Counted from the stretch's first letter, positions 54,851 to 62,679 are shown. The stretch is DNA of 64,000 nucleotides from Thiothrix fructosivorans (GCF_017349355.1 NZ_JAFMPM010000006.1:62001-126000); one strand, 5' to 3'. A program made the numbers and translations. Notes: generated by a model from the sequence alone, not told the origin.

Positions 54851-56116
54851 ATGACGTTTGATAATTTTGCATCCGCGCAGTCATTTTTGCTGATGGCGGG
54901 TTTTGTGATTGCCTTCATCATGGGGGCAATCGTCAATAAAACACACTTCTGTACGATGGGCGCAATCTCCGATTGGATCAATATGGAACACACCGGGCGC
55001 TTGCGTGCGTGGGGTTTGGCGATTGGCGTGGCATTGCTGGGTGTGGTGGTTCTGGAAATGTTGGGGCTGGTCAATCTGAACAGTTCTTACCCCCCTTACC
55101 GTAACGGACAACTGATTTGGGCAGAAAATCTGCTGGGCGGTATCCTGTTCGGCATTGGCATGACCATCGCAGGCGGTTGCGGCAATAAGTGTTTGGTGCG
55201 CATCGGCGCGGGCAATCTGAAATCCATCATCGTGTTTTTAATCATCGGCGTGGTGGCGTATTTCATGCTGAACCCGTTCCCCGGTTCGGATAAAACCTTG
55301 TATTCACTATTGTTCTACCCGTGGCTGAATCCGCTGGCACTTAATCTGGGGAACTCGCAGGATTTGGGCAGCGTCGTGGCGGGGGAAGGCAATGCTGTCA
55401 TGGCACGTTTGGTGATTGGCTTGCTCCTTGGCGCAGTATTGATCTGGTTAGCCTTCAAATCCAAAGACTTCCGCAGCAGTAGCGATTTTGCCGTGGGCGG
55501 TATGGCGGTGGGTTTGTGTGTGTTAGCCGCGTGGTACGTCACCAGCAATACCGTGGTGATGGTGGATGATCAACCTTATCCGCTGACGCAATATTACGGC
55601 GAATGGGACATGCTCGCTGAATCTGAGGAAGGCAAACCGGCGCTTGGAGCAGCGTTAGGCTCGCAATCGTTTACCTTCATTAACCCCATGGGGCAAGCCG
55701 TCGGTTATGCTGCGGGTGGCTTCAATAGCAGCTTGCTGACATTTGGTTTGATGGCATTGTTTGGGGTAGCGGCAGGTTCGTTCGTGTGGGCGTTGCTGAC
55801 GCGAACTTTCCGCATCGAATGGTTCTCTTCCAAAGCAGATGTTGCCAATCATCTGTTGGGTGCAATCCTGATGGGCGTGGGCGGCGTATTGGCGATGGGT
55901 TGCACAGTTGGACAAGCGATTACCGGCGTATCGACGTTAGCGGTTGGCTCTTTCATTGCATTTGCGGGCATTGTGGTAGGCAGCGTGTTGACGATGAAGG
56001 TACAGTTCTACCAAATGATGTACGAAGACGAAGCCAGTTTTGGCAAAGCCTTAATCACCGGACTGGTAGATTTGCGACTTTTGCCCGAATCGTTGCGCAA
56101 ACTTGAAAAAGTTTAA
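54851..56116 (+). CDS. YeeE/YedE-type sulfur-compound permease (TsuA-like)
   Basis: A 421-residue integral membrane protein with about nine to eleven helices. The conserved Cys motifs of the family are present: NKTHFCTMGAISDW near the start, GGCGNKCLVRIGAGN, and MGCTVGQAITGVSTLA near the end. TsuA, a member of this family, takes up thiosulfate by passing it along such cysteines. AGAGGAGAGG lies ahead of the ATG, and a TATAAT box is at 54815-54820. No TusA or SirA partner gene is adjacent. Confidence 0.85.
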   Translation: MTFDNFASAQSFLLMAGFVIAFIMGAIVNKTHFCTMGAISDWINMEHTGRLRAWGLAIGVALLGVVVLEMLGLVNLNSSYPPYRNGQLIWAENLLGGILFGIGMTIAGGCGNKCLVRIGAGNLKSIIVFLIIGVVAYFMLNPFPGSDKTLYSLLFYPWLNPLALNLGNSQDLGSVVAGEGNAVMARLVIGLLLGAVLIWLAFKSKDFRSSSDFAVGGMAVGLCVLAAWYVTSNTVVMVDDQPYPLTQYYGEWDMLAESEEGKPALGAALGSQSFTFINPMGQAVGYAAGGFNSSLLTFGLMALFGVAAGSFVWALLTRTFRIEWFSSKADVANHLLGAILMGVGGVLAMGCTVGQAITGVSTLAVGSFIAFAGIVVGSVLTMKVQFYQMMYEDEASFGKALITGLVDLRLLPESLRKLEKV

Positions 56117-56135
56117 CCGAAGCTGAAAAAAAGAC

Positions 56136-56163
56136 TTGCCAGCCGCATTTCTTTCCCTATAAT
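56136..56163 (+). promoter_or_regulatory. Promoter of tRNA-Lys
   Basis: TTGCCA (-35, five of six matches) and TATAAT (-10, perfect) with a 16-base spacer, followed by a GC-rich discriminator (AGCGCTC) typical of stable-RNA promoters. Transcription should begin around 56170, just before the mature tRNA. Confidence 0.8.
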
Positions 56164-56176
56164 AGCGCTCTCTCAC

Positions 56177-56252
56177 GGGACATTAGCTCAGTCGGTAGAG
56201 CATCTGACTTTTAATTAGGTGGTCGTGCGTTCGAGTCGCACATGTCCCACCA
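56177..56252 (+). tRNA. tRNA-Lys (anticodon TTT)
   Basis: A 76-base tRNA with encoded CCA. The acceptor stem GGGACAT/ATGTCCC pairs fully, the D arm GCTC/GAGC and T arm GTGCG/CGCAC with TTCGAGT are standard, and the anticodon loop is CTTTTAA with anticodon TTT. The anticodon stem TCTGA/TTAGG includes two G-T wobble pairs. It is transcribed alone, with its own promoter and terminator. Confidence 0.96.
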
Positions 56253-56263
56253 TACAAAACAAA

Positions 56264-56295
56264 GGGTTGCATCCAACAAGATGCAGCCCTTTTTT
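56264..56295 (+). terminator. Rho-independent terminator after tRNA-Lys
   Basis: GGGTTGCATC pairs with GATGCAGCCC (ten pairs, one G-T) around a six-base loop, followed by a T-run. It ends the monocistronic tRNA transcript 12 bases after the CCA end. Confidence 0.92.
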
Positions 56296-56405
56296 GTTTT
56301 TGCGATTTACGGTACGGTTTACGGTGTCCTTTTGTCTTGCCAAGCAATACTGGCTTAGAAATTGCATACTAAATCACTCAACCACCAACAATCACGGAGA
56401 CAATA

Positions 56406-57113
56406 ATGGGTAGGGTACATTTCATCGGCGGCGAAAAAGGCGGCGTAGGCAAATCACTGACCGCACGCGTGCTGGCACAATATTTCATCGACAACGCCAC
56501 CCCGTTCATGGGGTTTGATGCGGACGAATCTCATGGGACTTTTTCCCGCTTTTACAAAGACTTCTCTGCACCATTGCGGGTCGATGACTACGACAGCTTG
56601 GATAATATCGTCACCCTCGCGGAAACACACCCCGATCACGATCTGATTATCGACCTCGCTGCTCAAACCGCCTCGCGACTGGGGCAATGGCTCAAGGAAA
56701 GCGATGTCTTCGGTATTTTCACCGCAATGGGGCATCAAGTATTTCTCTGGCACGTTATGGATGATGGCGCGGATGCGATGAGCCTGCTGGACAAAACGCT
56801 GGAAAGCTATCCCCAGCAAGCCATTCAGTTCATTGTGGTACAGAACATGGGGCGCGGTGAGAATTTTGACATCTTCGAGAAATCGCCCATTTTCCAAAAA
56901 GCGCAGCAACGCAATGCCTATTGCATGACATTGGGCAAGCTACACCCCAAATTGGTGCAAAAAGTCGATTTCAATGACCTAAGCTTCTGGGCAGCCGCCA
57001 ATAACCGCGACCTGATGAACACACCGGAACGGCAACGGTTACGGGTATGGTTAGACAATACCTACGCGCAATTAGATCACTTCCTCAAACACGACTCACC
57101 ACAAGACGAGTAA
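56406..57113 (+). CDS. ParA/MinD-like ATPase
   Basis: A 235-residue P-loop ATPase with the deviant Walker A KGGVGKS at 11-17, FMGFDADES as the A' region and DLIIDLAAQ as Walker B. Such proteins usually position DNA or protein complexes through ATP-driven dimer cycles; this one has a divergent second half with no known partner-binding motif. GGAG-type sequence precedes the ATG. The next gene starts five bases after its stop, so they form a two-gene operon. No parB or mobilisation gene is near. Confidence 0.75.
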   Translation: MGRVHFIGGEKGGVGKSLTARVLAQYFIDNATPFMGFDADESHGTFSRFYKDFSAPLRVDDYDSLDNIVTLAETHPDHDLIIDLAAQTASRLGQWLKESDVFGIFTAMGHQVFLWHVMDDGADAMSLLDKTLESYPQQAIQFIVVQNMGRGENFDIFEKSPIFQKAQQRNAYCMTLGKLHPKLVQKVDFNDLSFWAAANNRDLMNTPERQRLRVWLDNTYAQLDHFLKHDSPQDE

Positions 57114-57118
57114 ATCTC

Positions 57119-57856
57119 ATGCAAACGCTCACCGATTACGGTCAAAACGCTATCAATAACCTCGCGCAACGCTACGGTGTCTCCAACGATGCGGTAACGA
57201 CGCTGCTCTACGCCGTCATGAATGGCAACGGTACGATGGCGCAGTTTTACCACCCCGAACTCGGCGGCGGCGGGCAATGGATGCAGGGCGGCATGACGAT
57301 GGTGGGTGATATGTTCAACTACGGTCTGAAATCGACCGTGGATGGCTTGTGTCAGGCATTATCCAACCTCTTGAATCAGCCCAACGCACTCTTCGTCCCC
57401 CAACCACAACAGCAGGGCAACCGCAATTGGTGGCCGGATGATCTGGGCATGGCTGCTTCGACAGGTGGGCAAAACAACGTGCGCTACGCCTACTTCCCCA
57501 GCAGTTGCCGTTTAGCCATCGACATCAGCGGGCAAGTCACGATCTATAACACGCTGGATCATCAAATCGGCGGCGTTTCGCAACAGCAAGGTGGCAGTAC
57601 TTCGCTGACTTTCAGCAGCCAATACGGCACGCTGACGGTGGATCAATTGCCCATCGTGTCGATTAACGGCGTAGCCCCGCAACCGCAGCCTGTGCAGCAA
57701 CCGTTTCAACCCGCCGCCCCGCAGCTCTCTTTCAACACAAACGAGGGCGGTGATATTTTTGCGCTCATCGAACGCCTTGCCGACCTCAAGCAAAAAGGCG
57801 TGATCAGTGAAGATGAATTTGCCAGCAAGAAAGCCGAATTGCTGCAACGTTTGTAA
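57119..57856 (+). CDS. SHOCT-domain protein
   Basis: A 245-residue soluble protein. The last 35 residues form a SHOCT domain (IFALIERLADLKQKGVISEDEFASKKAELL), a short helical module often at protein ends and thought to mediate oligomerisation. The middle is Gln/Gly-rich beta sequence (LAIDISGQVTIYNTLDHQIGGVSQQ region), and a Pro/Gln linker joins the two. Residues 1-85 are helical with no family I can name. It probably works with the ParA-like protein encoded just upstream. Confidence 0.75.
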   Translation: MQTLTDYGQNAINNLAQRYGVSNDAVTTLLYAVMNGNGTMAQFYHPELGGGGQWMQGGMTMVGDMFNYGLKSTVDGLCQALSNLLNQPNALFVPQPQQQGNRNWWPDDLGMAASTGGQNNVRYAYFPSSCRLAIDISGQVTIYNTLDHQIGGVSQQQGGSTSLTFSSQYGTLTVDQLPIVSINGVAPQPQPVQQPFQPAAPQLSFNTNEGGDIFALIERLADLKQKGVISEDEFASKKAELLQRL

Positions 57857-57948
57857 GTTCATCCTCCCAGCCTGCACAACAAACAGGGGAGTCATCATCA
57901 CGATGCCCCCCCTACTCTCAACGGTAATGTTATGCCAGTCGTGAAGGC

Positions 57949-58515
57949 TTAATGCTTACCACCCTTCCCGCCTTTAGCACCACCACCCATGCCAGCGTTG
58001 GCTGGGGCGACTGGCACTACAGTGAACTCCTCTAGTGACACGAGCTTGTTCGCATCGGTATCCAAACGCGCAAATTCCCACATGCCGCTGTTGCTGCCCT
58101 TGCTTTGCAATTCGGTGAATTCTGCTACACTCAGCACAGCATTAGCGTCTTTGTCTGCCAAATTGAATACGTTGGTCAGGTAAGTGGCTGCTGTACCCGT
58201 CGCAGTGGCGGTAAACTCAGCCAAGGTAATGTCGCTGGTTGTGTCGGTGTTAATCTTAGTAAACGCGGCGTTGACACGGCGGGTCTGGATAATGTTTTCC
58301 AAGCCTGCAAATTCAGCCAGTGTTAGGTCGTCGTTGGTATTGGTATTAGCGGTATTAAAATCAGCCGTTTTACCCGCAAGTGCTTCTTCAGCCGTCACCG
58401 TGCCGTTAGCGTCGGTGTCGTACTCAGCCATACCAGCATGAGCCGCCAGTACCAGAGAAGAGGCAGACAGCAGGACACCAGCAACCAGTAAAGACAGAGT
58501 AGTATTCGTTTTCAT
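57949..58515 (-). CDS. Secreted EF-hand calcium-binding protein
   Basis: A 188-residue exported protein with a signal peptide ending in LVLAAHA. Five EF-hand-type loops are visible: DTDANGTVTAEE, NTNTNDDLTLAEF, NTDTTSDITLAEF, DKDANAVLSVAEF and DTDANKLVSLEEF; the first, fourth and fifth have the best calcium ligands, while the second and third begin with Asn. A Gly/Lys tail (GMGGGAKGGKGGKH) closes it. GGAG eight bases ahead selects the ATG at 58515. Calcium buffering or sensing in the periplasm is inferred. Confidence 0.82.
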   Translation of the reverse strand: MKTNTTLSLLVAGVLLSASSLVLAAHAGMAEYDTDANGTVTAEEALAGKTADFNTANTNTNDDLTLAEFAGLENIIQTRRVNAAFTKINTDTTSDITLAEFTATATGTAATYLTNVFNLADKDANAVLSVAEFTELQSKGSNSGMWEFARLDTDANKLVSLEEFTVVPVAPANAGMGGGAKGGKGGKH

Positions 58516-58544
58516 CGTTATTGCTCCAAACATTTTTCAAAAGC

Positions 58545-58600
58545 CTTACCCAACACGGGTAAGTGTTAGTTGACCCAGCGCTGCAACGCTGGGTTTTTTT
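58545..58600 (+). terminator. Two hairpins, the second a strong plus-strand terminator
   Basis: CTTACCC/GGGTAAG (58545-58563, loop AACAC) is followed by CCCAGCG/CGCTGGG (58574-58593, loop CTGCAA) and seven T. The T-run is on the plus strand, but both flanking genes run on the minus strand. On the minus strand the same bases form two hairpins in the leader of the EF-hand mRNA, the CTTACCC one followed by only four T. Confidence 0.7.
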
Positions 58601-58627
58601 ATACCTCAACTCACGCTGAGGATTCGG

Positions 58628-59911
58628 TTAGTGACCCGCTTCACGCACCAGCGGAAGCAAGTCATCATTCGTATTCTTAGGGGGCATCAAAGGCAACATG
58701 CCGCCTTGCAAACGCAAAACCCGCAGCGTACCGTCGGCTTGCAACAACGCATCCACGGCCACCGTATCACCCACATTCAACAGCGCAAACGCCGTCGTGC
58801 TTTGATGATTGAGCGCATCGCGATCCCCCAGCAACATGCTGGCTTGATCGACCACAAAGGTACTACCCAATAAGCTGAAGGTTTTTTGCGCCGCATCTAT
58901 CGCCGTAATCGCCCCCTGCCAGCGCACCCCAGCCGTATCTTTCGCATGGCGCAACGCCACCCGCGTGGCTTGCAACACGCCACTGGCATCCATCGTACCC
59001 TCCACTTCCAAACCCGCATTCAACACAATGCCGCTGGCGGATAAGCCATCAAAACGCGTACTGCTGCTGGTCGCCACCGCTTGCCCATTGAGCGTGAAAC
59101 GGCTGCTTGATTCCAATGCTGTCACCACACCTTCCATTTCCAAGCGGGTATTTTGAGGATAATCCGTCCGCACGGGTTTCACGCGCACTTTCGTGGCGAT
59201 GACGCGCTGCCCTTGCAAAGCTGCACGGCTTTCCACCTCGACAAACACACCGTTGCTCAGGCTTGTTCCTGCTGTAAAACCTTCCAACCGCGCCGTGGCA
59301 TAATCCACCACCACATCGCCTAGTTGGAATGTGGTTTGCGCCGTTAATAAACCACTCACAGTCCCCGCCAGCTTCAACAACGCACCATCGTTGGCGTAGC
59401 GATCCCGCTGCAAGGTTACGCTGGAAGCCGTAATCATCCCCGCCGCATCACGCACGCCCGACACTTCCACCACATTGCCCCGCTGTAAGGCACTTAATTG
59501 CGTGAAACCGTGCAATACCGTCAAGTCATCCGTCGTGACCGTTTGCCCCATCACCGTCAGGCTGACGTTATCGCTGGAAAACGCCGTCACCTCACCCACC
59601 AATAAGCTCTCAAAGCTCACTTGCGTGGCGATGCTGGTACTGCCATCTTCTGCGGGTACGCCTGTCACCGTGACGAATTCGCCGACACTGAATGCCGCTT
59701 GCCCGCTCACCAACTCGCCCTCACGGTAAAACGTGGCTTGATCCACGTCATAGCGCACCCCATTGACGTAAATACTGCCAAAGCCGGTGATCCGCCCGCT
59801 GGAAATACCCGTGCCGCTCATGCCGCCTTCTACCAGCGTTAACGCACTTTCCACGCAACTGCTGAGTAATACCGCACTGAATACCGTTGCCAGCACGCGC
59901 TTAATCTTCAT
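58628..59911 (-). CDS. DUF5666 repeat lipoprotein
   Basis: A 427-residue putative lipoprotein: signal with lipobox LSSC, then repeated beta-rich DUF5666 modules of about 70 residues, each with a pattern like GRITGFGSIYVNG, VGEVTAFSSDNVSLTVMG, LAGTVSGLLTAQTTFQLG, MEGVVTALESSSRFTLNG and WQGAITAIDAAQKTFSLLG, paired with GEFVTVTGV- or GLEVEGTM-type strands. These are probably OB-like barrels in the periplasm; function unknown. The ATG at 59911 overlaps the end of the DUF6502 gene by 11 bases, so the two are coupled, as is common for this gene pair. Confidence 0.8.
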   Translation of the reverse strand: MKIKRVLATVFSAVLLSSCVESALTLVEGGMSGTGISSGRITGFGSIYVNGVRYDVDQATFYREGELVSGQAAFSVGEFVTVTGVPAEDGSTSIATQVSFESLLVGEVTAFSSDNVSLTVMGQTVTTDDLTVLHGFTQLSALQRGNVVEVSGVRDAAGMITASSVTLQRDRYANDGALLKLAGTVSGLLTAQTTFQLGDVVVDYATARLEGFTAGTSLSNGVFVEVESRAALQGQRVIATKVRVKPVRTDYPQNTRLEMEGVVTALESSSRFTLNGQAVATSSSTRFDGLSASGIVLNAGLEVEGTMDASGVLQATRVALRHAKDTAGVRWQGAITAIDAAQKTFSLLGSTFVVDQASMLLGDRDALNHQSTTAFALLNVGDTVAVDALLQADGTLRVLRLQGGMLPLMPPKNTNDDLLPLVREAGH

Positions 59912-60731
59912 GTTTCGCATCCTTTTCCACATCCACGGGCTGCTCGAAATAATAAATACCGACACCCGCCTGCATTCGTCCTGTGCCTTTTATATCGGCA
60001 TTGCTGTCACGGTCATGGCGGTATAACCACGCATTAAAACGCAGCAACAATTGTTGGGAATCGTGTTGCACAAATTCGCGGAATTCGGGCAAGACTTCGA
60101 TAGGCAAATTGTCGTAACTGACCTTGCGCTGATACCGCAGGTCTTGGGGGTTACGACTGGTTAAGTTGTGGTCGATGGTGCTAATCAACAGCGGCACATC
60201 CAACCCTAGCAACGCGACTTTTTCGCCCTCATCGCCTTGCGGAAGGTAGACCTGACTAAGCAATTCCACGCTGCTGCCGTCCAACGTTTCGCGCACCACC
60301 TGAATACGCTTCATTTCTTCGAGCATCGCAAAATTCGACATATCACCGCTGTAACGCTGCACCAGCCGCTCGAAACTGCCCTGCTCCCCCCGAAACGGCA
60401 AAATCGCTGGTTGACCCGTGCTCGCATCCACGAATTCAGCATCATGTAACCAACCCGTCAACACGCGCACGCCACGGTTATAACGCTGGCTGGTTTCGGT
60501 CGCTTCACGTTCGCGCAATACTGCCACGTCTTTGCGGGTTAAGCCGGTAATCGCCGCCACGCGTGAAGTCGTCACGCGTTCACCGCCACGGGCTAGCTCT
60601 TGTTCGACCACATCGACATACGCTTGCTTGACCAATTGAGTGAAATCGCCAAGGGCGACCCCTTTGCGGTACAGAATCCGCATCAAGGTTTTGATGATGC
60701 GGTAAAAAGCGAGGCGTAGTGTTTTGTCCAT
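59901..60731 (-). CDS. DUF6502 protein with a probable helix-turn-helix
   Basis: A 276-residue cytoplasmic protein of the DUF6502 type. The N-terminus RIIKTLMRILYRKGVALGDFTQLVKQAYVDV precedes TTSRVAAITGLTRKDVAVLRERE (key residues SRVAAITGL-R-DV), which reads as a helix-turn-helix; then VLTGWLHDAEFVDASTGQP and FERLVQRYSGDMSNFAMLEEMKR, as in other family members. A DNA-binding role is inferred. Start codons at 60731 and 60755 both lie inside a 30-base perfect palindrome, a possible autoregulatory site. It is coupled to the DUF5666 gene. Confidence 0.75.
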   Translation of the reverse strand: MDKTLRLAFYRIIKTLMRILYRKGVALGDFTQLVKQAYVDVVEQELARGGERVTTSRVAAITGLTRKDVAVLREREATETSQRYNRGVRVLTGWLHDAEFVDASTGQPAILPFRGEQGSFERLVQRYSGDMSNFAMLEEMKRIQVVRETLDGSSVELLSQVYLPQGDEGEKVALLGLDVPLLISTIDHNLTSRNPQDLRYQRKVSYDNLPIEVLPEFREFVQHDSQQLLLRFNAWLYRHDRDSNADIKGTGRMQAGVGIYYFEQPVDVEKDAKHED

Positions 60732-60757
60732 GAATGGGAATTTATTCCCATTCATGG
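60728..60757. promoter_or_regulatory. 30-bp perfect palindrome over the DUF6502 start
   Basis: Arms of 14 bases (CCATGAATGGGAAT and its exact complement) around a TT centre. Both candidate start codons of the DUF6502 gene are in it. A TTGACT -35-like box on the minus strand (60763-60768) lies just outside, so the palindrome would cover the spacer and -10 region. This fits an operator; as RNA it would hide the start codon. Confidence 0.75.
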
Positions 60758-60793
60758 TAGACAGTCAAGCACTATTCCATAAAACAGGCTTAT

Positions 60794-61087
60794 TTAGATG
60801 AACGATGATGAGGTTTCAGACAAAATCGGGCGATAACCTTCCGGCCAAACCGTGCCACACGCACGCTGAGTGGATTGGGAATAAATCGCCAATAAGTCCG
60901 GTGTGGTGGTTTTCAAGGCCGCCGCGACGGCTATCAGGGTGGAAAGTTTAGCCTCCTTGATGTCGGCGACCATCAGCTTATGCCAGGTTTGCCGGGAAAT
61001 ACCGGAATACTCGGCGGCTTCTTTTACACTTAATCCCAAGACTTTTGTGCGAGACTGCATATACTGCGCCAAATCCAATGCTGACAT
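60794..61087 (-). CDS. Short XRE-type HTH protein, paralogue of the XRE-FW protein
   Basis: A 97-residue protein with an XRE-like helix-turn-helix: GLSVKEAAEYSGISRQTWHKLM at about 18-39. In my alignment 38 of its first 60 residues are identical to the start of the protein encoded at 61979-62587, so the two arose by duplication. The 35-residue tail (CGTVWPEGYRPIL) is unrelated to the paralogue and no ligand domain is present. GAGGGG precedes the ATG at 61087. A near-perfect inverted repeat lies 61-85 bases upstream of the start. Confidence 0.8.
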   Translation of the reverse strand: MSALDLAQYMQSRTKVLGLSVKEAAEYSGISRQTWHKLMVADIKEAKLSTLIAVAAALKTTTPDLLAIYSQSTQRACGTVWPEGYRPILSETSSSFI

Positions 61088-61147
61088 GTTGTCACCCCTC
61101 AATGACAAGTGTACATGGACTGAGTATCAGACTTTGGACAAACGGTA

Positions 61148-61172
61148 TCAAGGTGGAAATTTCCACCCTTGA
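61148..61172. promoter_or_regulatory. Inverted repeat upstream of the short XRE gene
   Basis: TCAAGGTGGAAA is followed directly by its complement TTTCCACCTTGA with one extra C in the right arm; the inner 16 bases (GGTGGAAATTTCCACC) are a perfect palindrome. It lies 61-85 bases upstream of the short XRE gene and partly overlaps a TTGTCA box on the minus strand. An operator for an HTH protein encoded here is likely (inference). Confidence 0.65.
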
Positions 61173-61193
61173 CAAGCATTAGGATGAACCTTG

Positions 61194-61982
61194 TTAGCGC
61201 TGATCCAACAACTGGAGCAAACCGAGGTAATACAGCAACTGGGCTTTGTTGATGCTTCCAAACTTTTTCAGGATACTTTCGAGCAATTTTTCACCGTATT
61301 TCTGAGAAATACCCGGCAAATATTTCGGCAAGATTTTCATCGGCAAACCCGTGATCAGAAAAGGCAAAAGCTGGCGCTCTTTCACGCTAAGCTGTTCCAG
61401 CAATGCTGCTAGAAAAAAGGCGCGTAAGGCGGGCTTACTCATGACATGCTCATGAAAAATCTGCGTACAACACATCAAAGTCGACAAGTTCGTCGCTAGC
61501 AGCCGTTGGTAAAGCGCGTCTTTTTCGGCACTGATAATACTCGCACCGCCAAAACCCGCCGCTCCCACCAGCGGTAACGATAAACCATGTTTAATGCCAT
61601 AGTCTTGCTCAGCAGTAATCACAACATGACGTTCTGGAGCAGTGGTCTCGGGTTTTCTAGCTTCTACCCACCAGTCAATGACGTGGGTTTCTCCTTGGGT
61701 TATTTTTTTGATAGTAAAATCATGCTTCTCAAACCCTGCCTCTTGATAGTGTTTGAGAAAATGCGGATTATAAGTATCTGAGGTAATAAACAACGGAGCG
61801 AGTGGCAGCCCTGACTGTAAATGTAACTGAGGGATGAAGGTGTATAAAACACCCTCAAACCCTAGAGACTGCACACACCGTGTATAAACGGCGAAGGCTT
61901 CATCAAACGTATTAGCTTGAAACAACGCGGCTACAAAGTCCAGCGGGTTAAAAACACCCGGTGCAGATAGTAGCGGTTTCAC
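61194..61982 (-). CDS. LuxR-type regulator with autoinducer-binding-like domain (LuxR solo)
   Basis: A 262-residue protein. Residues 20-160 resemble the autoinducer-binding domain: LGFEGVLYTFIPQ, TYNPHFLKHYQEAGFEKHDF, HVIDWW and HGLSLPLVGAAGFGGASIIS, with Phe where LuxR proteins have the first ligand Trp. Residues 195-255 read as a divergent GerE helix-turn-helix (LSVKERQLLPFLITG, PGIS, ILKKFGSINKAQLLYYL). The GTG start at 61982 overlaps the XRE-FW stop (GTGA), so synthesis is coupled; the frame is open upstream but overlaps that gene. No luxI gene is in the window. Confidence 0.6.
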   Translation of the reverse strand: MKPLLSAPGVFNPLDFVAALFQANTFDEAFAVYTRCVQSLGFEGVLYTFIPQLHLQSGLPLAPLFITSDTYNPHFLKHYQEAGFEKHDFTIKKITQGETHVIDWWVEARKPETTAPERHVVITAEQDYGIKHGLSLPLVGAAGFGGASIISAEKDALYQRLLATNLSTLMCCTQIFHEHVMSKPALRAFFLAALLEQLSVKERQLLPFLITGLPMKILPKYLPGISQKYGEKLLESILKKFGSINKAQLLYYLGLLQLLDQR

Positions 61983-62587
61983 GGCTTTAGCACAGTCACC
62001 ATACAGTACAAGCCCGCCTGCCGTGGAAACACAATATCCCCTGCCGCATTCACGCATTTCCATTGCGAAATAGCGTTACACGCCAACGTAGGCGCACGCA
62101 ATTGCACGCTCAACTGTACGTGTTTCCCAGACGGCGTATCGGGAATCGCAATGCTATTATCCACAGGCTGTAAAGGTGATGTACCCGGAACATCCATACA
62201 CTGCAAACGCCAACCCACCCACGATTCCGTGCCGACATTAGCGATTTCCCATGTTTTTTCAAACACTTCACCGGCACGCACCGTACTATTATCCGGGTAG
62301 GTCACATCCGCGATAAACCCCGAAACAAAACGGGTGTCACCACTGCGATGCGCCGCTTGGGTCACTTCGCGTCCATTAAAAAAGATACGCAACATACTCA
62401 GTGGATGCGTTTCCAACGTATCCGCTACCTGTATCAAGGTGGATAAACGCGCTTCACCAATCTCGGCACGCAGCAATTTATGCCATGTTTGCCGTGAAAT
62501 TCCCGAACGTTTTGCCGCTTCAGTAGTGGTCAAACGCAACGCGCGTAAACGTAAACGCAGATATTCTGCTAAGTCCAATGCGGACAT
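61979..62587 (-). CDS. XRE HTH fused to a four-tryptophan (FW, NBR1-like) Ig domain
   Basis: A 202-residue soluble protein. Residues 1-60 are an XRE-type helix-turn-helix (LTTTEAAKRSGISRQTWHKLL). Residues 85-200 match the FW/NBR1 central domain: AGEVFEKTWEIANVGTESW, VGWRLQC, a variable loop, PDTPSGKHVQLSVQLRAP and ISQWKCVN, with the four diagnostic tryptophans at 113, 123, 126 and 176. In eukaryotes this domain binds protein cargo; in bacteria its ligand is unknown. The ATG at 62587 is placed ten bases after AGGGG. The LuxR-like gene is coupled to its stop. Confidence 0.78.
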   Translation of the reverse strand: MSALDLAEYLRLRLRALRLTTTEAAKRSGISRQTWHKLLRAEIGEARLSTLIQVADTLETHPLSMLRIFFNGREVTQAAHRSGDTRFVSGFIADVTYPDNSTVRAGEVFEKTWEIANVGTESWVGWRLQCMDVPGTSPLQPVDNSIAIPDTPSGKHVQLSVQLRAPTLACNAISQWKCVNAAGDIVFPRQAGLYCMVTVLKP

Positions 62588-62679
62588 AATTATTTTCCCC
62601 TTCAATTCAACTGACTAGCGGCAATTTATCAGAAAGTAAACAACGACGATAGAATAAATCCTAGCAGATTAACGCTTAT

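Noticed and set aside
56177-57856. Genomic island inserted at tRNA-Lys
   Set aside because: No integrase and no repeated copy of the tRNA 3' end in the window; the tRNA has its own terminator and base composition does not change.
61194-62063. LuxR-like gene starting at 62063
   Set aside because: That start lies well inside the XRE-FW gene; the GTG at 61982 overlaps its stop as GTGA and gives a normal domain start.
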